A stretch of 64,000 bases of DNA. It comes from Anabaena cylindrica PCC 7122 (GTDB taxonomy: Bacteria; Cyanobacteriota; Cyanobacteriia; Cyanobacteriales; Nostocaceae). Both the position numbers and the translations under genes were made by a program. The DNA lies in assembly GCF_000317695.1 (NCBI RefSeq), contig NC_019771.1, positions 5,570,001-5,634,000 of the forward strand, given 5' to 3'. Below are positions 54,701 through 62,100 of the stretch, one piece after another (position 1 is the first letter of the stretch; the number at the start of each line of letters is the position of its first letter). Under the pieces are notes generated by a model. It was not told where the DNA came from and made no database searches. It was given only the letters and a program-made list of their open reading frames with translations.

Positions 54701-55747
54701 GGGCAATATCAAGGATTACAAGGCTTCTATCAGTTGGAAAGCCCCAGTCATGCTATTGGTGATTTCACAGTCATTAATAACAATGAGTACCTGATAGTTG
54801 AGAGAGATAATGCTCAAGGTAATGCGGCTGAATTCAAGAAAGTCTACAAAGTCGATTTGTCTAAAAAAGATGCCAACGGCTTTGTTGAAAAAGTCGAAGT
54901 AGTGGATCTGTTGAATATCCAAGACCCTAACGACCTTAATGGAGATGGCCAAACTACTTTTGACTTCCCATTTGTCACCATTGAAAATGTGTTAGTTATT
55001 GACGCAAATACCATTTTGGTTGCCAATGACAACAATTATCCTTTCTCTGTCGGTCGTGGTCCAGATATCGACAACAACGAAATCATCATCCTCAAATTAG
55101 ATCAAACCCTCAACCTGGCTGCGGGTGTAGGTCAACCAGCACAAGATTTGGTTACAGGAACTTCCGGTGCAGATATATTGATAGCTGGAACTGACTTTGA
55201 AGGTATCAGTGATATTGTCTTCACCGGTGCTGGAAACGATGAAGTTGATGTTCCCTTTGGTGGTAGCCGCGCAGGTGATAACCGCGTCTTTACTGGCAGT
55301 GGTACTGATACCATTTATGTGGCTGATGGCGATCGCTCTTTTGGTGGTAGTGGCAATGATGAAATCGACGCTACAGAAGCCACCGACTACCGTCTTTCCG
55401 GTGGTACAGGTAATGATATCTTCTACTTAGGTGCAGATGGTCGCGCTTTAGGTGGTGACGGTAATGATATCTTCTATGTCCAAGATGGTGGTGGTAACTT
55501 GCTATCTGGTGGTGATGGTGTTGACCAATTCTGGATTTTGACCGGCGATTTACCCAGTGCTGCTAACACCGTCCTCGACTTTGAAATCGGCACTGATGTC
55601 TTAGGTATTGGTGGACAAGGTGCAGGTTTTGACTTTAGTGACCTAACTCTCAGTGGTAATAACATTGCGATCGGTACAACAACTGTTGCTACTTTGAATG
55701 GTGTTAATACCTCAAGTTTGACTGCTGCTAATTTCGCTTTTGTATAA
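51767..55747 (+). CDS. Secreted enzyme: phytase-like esterase with two inserted GDPD domains and RTX tail
   Basis: A 1326-residue protein from ATG 51767 (a TTG 14 codons upstream is possible). Residues ~1-170 are the first half of a phytase-like esterase propeller. GDPD 1 starts near 181 (VIGHRGASGELPEHTLGSY, then EPDLVSTKDG, ARHEP) and GDPD 2 near 558 (VIGHRGASGSRPEHTLAAY, EPDLVATKDG, ARHEN). Both keep the HRG and E-x-D residues of glycerophosphodiesterases. Residues ~928-1115 complete the phytase-like domain (ERDNAQGNAAEFKK, FVTIENVL). The RTX region (~1130-1326) has GGSGNDEID and GGDGNDIFY repeats, suggesting calcium binding and type I secretion. It should release glycerol-3-phosphate and phosphate from extracellular esters. 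Confidence 0.92.
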   Translation: MVSQVELIGFASLPADTFAEGPASGNGISGNDRTGPFPGQPIQGFSGVQFADDKSFYFLSDNGYGAKDNSADYLLRIHRVDPDFKGTENGNGTVNTLDFIQLSDPDNRIPFTIVNEGTSARLLTGADFDIESFVIDKDGSIWIGEEFGPYLLHFDATGKLLDAPISTPNTVTLNTLNGEAPIVIGHRGASGELPEHTLGSYKLAIERGADFIEPDLVSTKDGVLIARHEPMLDDTTNVAEVFGADRKSTKMLDGVEVTAYFASDFTLAEIKTLRARMPQSFRPQVFNDLYEIPTLAEIIELVKQVELDTGRKIGIYPETKHPTFHDDLGLSLEDPLLATLEAADFTDPSRIFIQSFEVANLKELNGKTDIPLVQLLDAYDVALDGSLIYESVNARPYDFTVNGDTRTYGDLQTSAGLAEIATYADGIGPWKRMIVSVKGVDANGDGAADDVNGDGAVNDADKTLTAPSSLVQDAHDAGLVVHPYTFRNEGRYLASDYNGDPAAEFKQFINLGVDGYFTDFPGTGDLVRDRITSPFVRSPQNPDVLAKTEFNTLDGNAPLVIGHRGASGSRPEHTLAAYKLAIADGADFIEPDLVATKDGILVARHENALAILNADGTINRTDTSTDIATRPEFADRKTTKVVDGRTITGWFTEDLTLAEIKTLKAIERLPDLRGTEYDNDNLEVPTLQEIIDLVKQVETETGRKIGIYPETKHPTYFATEGTLLDGTTKINTSLGQLLVDTLVANNFTDPKRVFIQSFEVGNLQELHDVLMPAKNIDIPLIQLYGGATQKPYDFVVSGDPRTYGALTTPAELAKIVEYASGIGPNKRLIIPANTVDNNGDGQPDDLNGDGTINEADRVLGTPTTLVQDAHEAGLLVHPYTFRNEELFLASDYNGDPKAEYEQFIELGIDGYFTDFPSTGDLVRDQLVGEVVVSNLNRSQGFEGMAISPDQKTLYPLLEGTVYGDPVGSLRIYKFDVASGQYQGLQGFYQLESPSHAIGDFTVINNNEYLIVERDNAQGNAAEFKKVYKVDLSKKDANGFVEKVEVVDLLNIQDPNDLNGDGQTTFDFPFVTIENVLVIDANTILVANDNNYPFSVGRGPDIDNNEIIILKLDQTLNLAAGVGQPAQDLVTGTSGADILIAGTDFEGISDIVFTGAGNDEVDVPFGGSRAGDNRVFTGSGTDTIYVADGDRSFGGSGNDEIDATEATDYRLSGGTGNDIFYLGADGRALGGDGNDIFYVQDGGGNLLSGGDGVDQFWILTGDLPSAANTVLDFEIGTDVLGIGGQGAGFDFSDLTLSGNNIAIGTTTVATLNGVNTSSLTAANFAFV
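55157..55747 (+). repeat. RTX-domain direct repeat, copy 1
   Basis: Aligns gaplessly (offset 3184) with 58341-58931. The first ~165 bp differ at about 20 places, whereas 55322-55745 versus 58506-58929 differ at a single base. It lies at the 3' end of the GDPD gene. Confidence 0.92.
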
Positions 55748-55767
55748 AACCAGCAGGTATTAAATAG

Positions 55768-55853
55768 ACATCTGGTGAAAATTTTTGTAGGGACAATTCA
55801 TAAATTGTCTCTACAAGAGTTTCAGGTTATACGCACTTAATTACCAGAGATGT
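55768..55853. repeat. ACATCTGGTG palindromic element, second copy
   Basis: Begins ACATCTGGTGAAAA and ends with TTAATTACCAGAGATGT, like the element at 9777-9867. The internal hairpin is GGACAATT...AATTGTC instead of GACGTTCC, so arm sequence varies between copies. It lies 21 bp after the GDPD stop. Confidence 0.75.
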
Positions 55854-55978
55854 TTAATATCATGTCCGGGAAATTAGTTACGTTTACCACAGTCATTGCA
55901 CCCCCTCCCCTTAATCCTCTCCCGCGCCAGCAGGGTGGGGTTCTTCCGGTTTAATCATAAGTAATCAATCTGACATGA

Positions 55979-56097
55979 TATAGCCTTTCCCACTCTAGTT
56001 AGATACAAAATTACCCCTCCCCAACCCTCCCCTTGGTAAGGGGAGGGTGCGCGACAGCGCGGGTGGGGTGTATTTCATGAGATTGGGAATTGCTATA
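55979..56097 (+). repeat. 119-bp interspersed element, copy 3
   Basis: Same length and orientation as 16166-16284, with only one or two differences. It lies between the first two phosphatase genes, just upstream of the Pho-like motifs of the second. Confidence 0.9.
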
Positions 56098-56154
56098 TAA
56101 CAAAATATCGGCGTTTAACTTTTGTTCTAGAGACCGTAATAAATTTAACTATTG

Positions 56155-56195
56155 ATTTATATTTTCTTCATTCTATCTTAACTTATTTATTCAAT
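56155..56195 (+). promoter_or_regulatory. Weak Pho-box-like repeats
   Basis: Units at 11-bp spacing: ATTTATAT (56155), CTTCATTC (56166), CTTAACTT (56177) and TATTCAAT (56188). Only CTTAACTT fits the Pho box fully, so this is suggestive rather than secure. It lies 31 bp before the start. Confidence 0.4.
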
Positions 56196-56225
56196 TCTAG
56201 TTCTAGAAGGATTTGAGGTTATCCC

Positions 56226-58931
56226 ATGACAGATTTTAGACTGCAAATTCTCCATGCTTCTGACCTAGAAGGTGGTGTAGATGCAATTTCTGATGCACCT
56301 AACTTTGCGGCAATTGTTGATAGCTTAGAAGACTTAGTTGATAACTCCATTACCCTGTCTGCGGGAGATAACTACCTAGCCGGTCCATTTTTTAGTGCCG
56401 CAGGAGATATAACTTTCCGTAACAGTGGCTTATTTAACGATATCTACAATCAAATTTTCGGTTTACCCAATGAAACCATCAATCATAGCTATGGTGGTTT
56501 AAGAGAAGGTAGTGGTCGAGTTGATATCTCAATTATGAATATCATTGGCTTTGATGCTTCTGCCCTTGGTAATCATGAATTTGATCTGGGTTCGGAAGTT
56601 TTAAGAACCATTATAGAAGCAGAATATCGGGGTGCAGGTTTAGCTGATGATAGATGGGTAGGATCACAATTTCCTTACCTATCCGCTAACTTAAATTTTG
56701 CCGCAGATAGTAATTTATCTGGTTTATTTACTACTAATATTCTCCCTAATACAGCTTTTCAAACAAATCCCACAGCATCCCTGGCAGGAACAACCACCCC
56801 AAAAATTGCCCCGGCGACAATTATTGAAAAAGGTGGTGAACAAATAGGTGTAGTTGGTGCTACCACCCAATTATTAGAAAGTATTTCTTCTCCCACCGGG
56901 ACAACGGTACAGGGAACAAAAGCAAATGATATGGATGCCTTAGCTGCTATTTTGCAGCCTGTGATCAATCAACTGCAAACCCAAGGCATTAATAAAATTA
57001 TTGTAGTTTCACATCTGCAACAAATTGCCCTAGAACAAGAACTAATTACCAAGTTAAGCGGTGTAGATGTAGTTATAGCTGGTGGTTCTGATACTATCCT
57101 GGCTAATGGTGATGATAATTTGCGTTCTGGAGATACACCGGCAAATACCTATCCCATCGTCACCACTAATGCAGATGGAGATCCCGCCGTCATTGTTAGC
57201 ACTGATGGCGAATATTCTTATGTAGGAAGATTGGTAGTAGATTTTGATGCTAATGGCATTTTAGTAGATGCTAATGGTAGTCCTCTGGATGAAGTCAGTG
57301 ATTTAGATTTAGTAATTAATGGTCCAGTTGCGACTACAGAGGATCAAGTAATTGCTTTATGGGGTAGTACAGAAGCTGCTTTTGCTGAAGGGACAAAAGG
57401 TAATCTGGTTAAACAGCTAACCGACGCTGTTGAAGGGTTGGTTGCAGCACAAGATAGTAATGTTTTTGGTCGGAGTGAGGTATTTATTGAAGGCCGTCGA
57501 GAACAGGTAAGAACCCAAGAAACAACTTTGGGTAATTTGTCTGCGGATGCTAATTTGTTCTTTGCTAAAACTATTGATGCTACTGTGCAAGTATCCATCA
57601 AAAATGGCGGTGGTATTCGCGCAGCTATTGGTGAAGTAGATACAAATGGAACACTTCTTCCTACCCAAGAAAACCCCTTTTCCGGTAAGCAAACTGGGGA
57701 GATTTCCCAGCTAGACATTCTGGATAGTTTGCGATTCAATAATGGCTTATCCTTGTTGACTGTAACCGCAGCAGAATTAGAGCGAATTTTAGAATATGGT
57801 GTAGCAGCAACTGCTGAAGGTGCGACTCCGGGACAATTTCCCCAGGTTAGTGGGATTCAGTTTAGTTTTGACCCCAGTCAACAGGCTATTGTCTTTGAAC
57901 GAAATGCGAATGGTAGAGTGACTAGTGTACAAACAGAAGGCGATCGCATTCGTAGTTTGGCTATTGTCGATCCTGACAATGGTCAAATCTTAGATGTAAT
58001 TGTGGAAAATGGGCAATTGGTAGGAGATGCAAATCGGCAAATTCGCCTAATTACCCTTGATTTCCTAGCAGGTGGTGGTGATAACTACCCATTTCCTGAA
58101 TTTGGTGAAAATCGCGTTAATTTAACCCAACCTAGTAATGCTACTAGAACTGGTGTTGCCACCTTTGCTGCGGATGGTTCGGAACAGGATACACTAGCTG
58201 AATTTTTAGCTGTAAACTTCCCCATAGGTGGGAATACAGCTTTCAATATCGTGGAAACACCCCCAGAAGAAGATACCAGAATCCAAAACCTCAATTTCCG
58301 GGAAGATACAGTTCTAGACGTTCCCGGAGAACTCATTTCAGGAACTCCCGGTGCAGATATATTGATAGCTGGAACTGACTTTGATGGAGTCAATGACATC
58401 GTGTTCACAGGTGCTGGAAATGATGAGGTAGATATCCCCTTTGGTGGTAGCCGCGCAGGTGATAACCGCATCTTTACAGGCAGTGGTACTGATATTGTTT
58501 ATATAGCTGATGGCGATCGCTCTTTTGGTGGTAGTGGCAATGATGAAATCGACGCTACAGAAGCCACCGACTACCGTCTTTCCGGTGGTACAGGTAATGA
58601 TATCTTCTACTTAGGTGCAGATGGTCGCGCTTTAGGTGGTGACGGTAATGATATTTTCTATGTCCAAGATGGTGGTGGTAACTTGCTATCTGGTGGTGAT
58701 GGTGTTGACCAATTCTGGATTTTGACCGGCGATTTACCCAGTGCTGCTAACACCGTCCTCGACTTTGAAATCGGCACTGATGTCTTAGGTATTGGTGGAC
58801 AAGGTGCAGGTTTTGACTTTAGTGACCTAACTCTCAGTGGTAATAACATTGCGATCGGTACAACAACTGTTGCTACTTTGAATGGTGTTAATACCTCAAG
58901 TTTGACTGCTGCTAATTTCGCTTTTGTTTAG
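56226..58931 (+). CDS. Secreted 5'-nucleotidase/metallophosphatase with RTX tail
   Basis: A 901-residue UshA-like enzyme. The metallophosphatase domain (~1-350) has LQILHASDLEGG near residue 5, LSAGDNYLAGP near 46, GNHEFDLGSE near 117 and VVSHLQQ near 261, the usual metal ligands. The 5'-nucleotidase C-terminal domain (~385-665) has NGGGIRA and the substrate-stacking GGGDNYPF. The RTX region starts about residue 700. There is no N-terminal signal peptide, so secretion probably uses the C-terminal RTX signal through a type I system. It would dephosphorylate extracellular nucleotides. Confidence 0.93.
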   Translation: MTDFRLQILHASDLEGGVDAISDAPNFAAIVDSLEDLVDNSITLSAGDNYLAGPFFSAAGDITFRNSGLFNDIYNQIFGLPNETINHSYGGLREGSGRVDISIMNIIGFDASALGNHEFDLGSEVLRTIIEAEYRGAGLADDRWVGSQFPYLSANLNFAADSNLSGLFTTNILPNTAFQTNPTASLAGTTTPKIAPATIIEKGGEQIGVVGATTQLLESISSPTGTTVQGTKANDMDALAAILQPVINQLQTQGINKIIVVSHLQQIALEQELITKLSGVDVVIAGGSDTILANGDDNLRSGDTPANTYPIVTTNADGDPAVIVSTDGEYSYVGRLVVDFDANGILVDANGSPLDEVSDLDLVINGPVATTEDQVIALWGSTEAAFAEGTKGNLVKQLTDAVEGLVAAQDSNVFGRSEVFIEGRREQVRTQETTLGNLSADANLFFAKTIDATVQVSIKNGGGIRAAIGEVDTNGTLLPTQENPFSGKQTGEISQLDILDSLRFNNGLSLLTVTAAELERILEYGVAATAEGATPGQFPQVSGIQFSFDPSQQAIVFERNANGRVTSVQTEGDRIRSLAIVDPDNGQILDVIVENGQLVGDANRQIRLITLDFLAGGGDNYPFPEFGENRVNLTQPSNATRTGVATFAADGSEQDTLAEFLAVNFPIGGNTAFNIVETPPEEDTRIQNLNFREDTVLDVPGELISGTPGADILIAGTDFDGVNDIVFTGAGNDEVDIPFGGSRAGDNRIFTGSGTDIVYIADGDRSFGGSGNDEIDATEATDYRLSGGTGNDIFYLGADGRALGGDGNDIFYVQDGGGNLLSGGDGVDQFWILTGDLPSAANTVLDFEIGTDVLGIGGQGAGFDFSDLTLSGNNIAIGTTTVATLNGVNTSSLTAANFAFV
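58341..58931 (+). repeat. RTX-domain direct repeat, copy 2
   Basis: Partner of 55157-55747 at the 3' end of the 5'-nucleotidase gene; same gapless register and the same identity boundary. Confidence 0.92.
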
Positions 58932-59028
58932 AAAAAAAGGATTACATAGATAAAACTCACTCAGGTGGACTTCGTTTGTGTAGTAGCGAATTATATTCGC
59001 CCTTTTAAAACTTTTAATAAAGTCTCTG

Positions 59029-59064
59029 ATTCCTGATTTCTCCCATAAGTCAGGAATTTTTTTT
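59029..59064 (+). terminator. Intrinsic terminator after the 5'-nucleotidase
   Basis: ATTCCTGA (59029-59036) pairs with TCAGGAAT (59050-59057) and is followed by TTTTTTT. It separates the second and third phosphatase genes into different transcripts, consistent with a new promoter region right after it. Confidence 0.85.
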
Positions 59065-59104
59065 CTTAAACAACGTTCAACTTTTGACAATACAATCTTA
59101 ACTT
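59065..59104 (+). promoter_or_regulatory. Weak Pho-box-like repeats before the giant phosphatase
   Basis: CTTAAACA (59065) and TTCAACTT (59076) are 11 bp apart and each matches the Pho consensus at 7 of 8; CTTAACTT (59097) matches fully but is off by one base from the 22-bp register. It is suggestive of phosphate control. Confidence 0.45.
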
Positions 59105-59196
59105 TTGACTGATATGTTAAGGCCATTATCTCCAACTTACCAGCACATAATTCTTATCAATCAAATCAAATCTGCATTTACTAAGGGATAGAAATA

Positions 59197-62100
59197 ATGG
59201 CAACTAATTACACAGTTCGCTTTTCTCAGTTCAATGCTTCCCTCAATCGTAACACTGAGGGTCAGTTGGTAACAGATTTATCGACTTCTGATAACCTTCA
59301 AGCCCAAGCTGTAGCAGAAATCATCCAACGCGCTAACCCAGATATACTGCTGATTAATGAATTTGATTATGTAGCATCTAATCCTTTACAACCTGTAGAG
59401 TTATTACAGCAAAATTATTTAGGAATTAGTCAAAATGGTGCAACTCCTGTTAACTATCCTTACGCTTATATTGCGACTTCTAACACAGGTATTGTCTCTG
59501 GATTTGATTTAGACAATAATGGTACAGTCGGTGGCGGTAATGATGCCTTTGGTTTCGGTAATTTTCCCGGACAATTTGGGATGTTGCTGTTATCAAAATA
59601 TCCCATTGATACTGCCAATGTTCGCACCTTCCAAAATTTCTTATGGAAGGATATGCCAAACTCTTTATTACCTAATATTTCTACTCCTGGTTCTGATACT
59701 CCTTGGTACTCCCCAGAAGAACAAGAAGTATTGCGTTTATCATCTAAGAGTCATTGGGATGTACCCATCCAAATTAATGGTAAGACAGTTCACGTTTTAG
59801 TCAGTCATCCTACACCCCCAGTATTTGATGGTGCGGAAGACAGAAACGGTAAACGCAACCATGATGAAATCAGATTTTGGGCAGATTACATTACCCCCGG
59901 TAAAGGTGATTATATCTATGATGATGGTGGAACAATAGGCGGTTTAACTGCTGGTTCTAGCTTTGTGATTATGGGTGATCAAAACGCTGATCCCTTTGAT
60001 GGTGATAGTTTTGATAATGCCATTTTACAGCTTTTACAAAATGCTGGTATTAATACTAACTATATCCCTACCAGTGCCGGCGCTCCTCAACAAGCGGATT
60101 TACAAGGTGGTGCAAACGCTAACCACAATGGTAATCCTTATTTTGACACCGCAGACTTCGCTGATGGAACTCCCGGAAATCTGCGAGCAGATTATGTGTT
60201 ACCATCATCAGATTTACAAATTACTAACTCAGCAGTATTCTGGCCTGTAGATACTGATCCAACTTTTGCACCTGTTGGTACTTTTCCTTTCCCCAGTTCT
60301 GACCATCGTTTAGTGTTTGCAGATGTGGAAGTTGGTGCGACTGAAGCAGGTAATACAGTTCCTGATGTCGAATTTTTAGGTCAGACAACTTTCGTTACAG
60401 GTTTTATTCCCAGTGGTGAAGCAGGAATAGTCAATGGTGTAGAGACTGCATTGGGTGGTTTGTCTGGTGTTACTTACGACGCGGCTCAAGGTCAATTTTA
60501 CGCCATTTCTGATGATCGCTCTCAAAATGCACCTGCTCGTTTTTACACTTTCACCACCAACCCCGCAACTATTGATAGTACTGGAGTCACATTCACTCAA
60601 GTTACTCCGTTAAAAGATACAAATGGCAACTTTTTTGCCACAAATAGTCTTGACCCTGAAGATATAGTTGTCACCAACAACAATACTGTATTTATTTCTT
60701 CCGAAGGTGAAGTTAATCTCAATGCAGGTAGAGTTACCGATCCTTTCATCAAAGAGTTTAGCTTAACTACAGGGCAGGAAATTAGATCATTACCTGTACC
60801 TGTAAAATTTCTCCCAGTGGTAGAGGATACAAACGGTAGCGGTACTATCAATACTGGTGATACTCAACTTTCTGGAGTGCGTGGTAATTTAGCTTTTGAA
60901 AGTTTGACTATTACTCCAGATCAAAAAACCCTATTTACAGCAACAGAAAACGCGCTTTTCCAAGATGGTGCAATTGCTACTTTGGATAATGGTAGTTTAT
61001 CTCGGATTATTCAATATAATTTGGTAACAGGTCAACCAGAAAAAGAATACCTTTACATCACAGATCCTATTGCCGAACCACCTGATCCTAACAGTACCGG
61101 ATCTATCTTCAATGATAACGGATTGGTGGATTTATTAGCACTTGATAATCGGGGAACTTTCTTAGCTTTAGAACGTTCTTTTGCCACAGGTAGAGGGAAC
61201 ACCATCAAAATCTATGAAGTTACCCTCCAAGGTGCAACTGACCTTAGCACCATTAACTCTTTGAATAGTTTAAGTGCAGAACAACTAGCAGCTATTCAAC
61301 CAACTCAGAAACGCCTACTGTTGAATTTAAATGATCTGGATTTACCCAACAGTGATGGTAATCATCCCACAGGTGTAGATAACATTGAAGGAATTGCTTT
61401 TGGTCCCAAATTAGCAGATGGTAGTCAATCTATTGTCCTAGTTAGTGATAATAATTTTGGTGCTACTCAATTCACCCAAATTTTAACATTGAGTGCAGAT
61501 TTAGTACCAACTGCCACACCCACAGTTGAAACCCGTCCTGACTTATTTGATGATGAAGACCCAGGACAGGCTGAAGTAGATCAAAATGCAGATGCGGACG
61601 ACCCAGCTATCTACGTCAATGCAGAAGATTCTGCGAATAGCTTAGTATTAACTGCGGTTAAAAATGCCGGAGTGCGGGTTTATGACTTGTCTGGGAATTT
61701 ATTGCAAACAGTGAATCCAGGAGATATCCGTTACAATAACATCGACCTGCAATATGGTTTCCAACTAGGTGATGAAAAAATTGATATTGCAGTAGCGAGC
61801 GATCGCAATAATGATAAACTAGTAATCTTCAAAATCAACCCCAACTCTACCAACGGCAACTATTTAGAAGATATCACCGACAGCAATATCGGGACAATTT
61901 TCCAAGCTGCACCCTTTGAACCTCCCTACGAACCATCTTCTCGCAGTTCCTACGGACTCACAATGTACCGCAGTCCTTTTACCAATGATTACTATGTCTT
62001 CACAGGACGCAGAGAAACTGGAGATATAGCCCAGTTAAAATTAATCGACTTGGGTAATGGTCAAATCGGTGCAGAAAGAGTCCGAAACTTTACAGTTACT

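Noticed and set aside
59519..60250. Small plus-strand frames inside the giant phosphatase gene
   Set aside because: They are in another frame; the open frame from 59197 has clear domains throughout.
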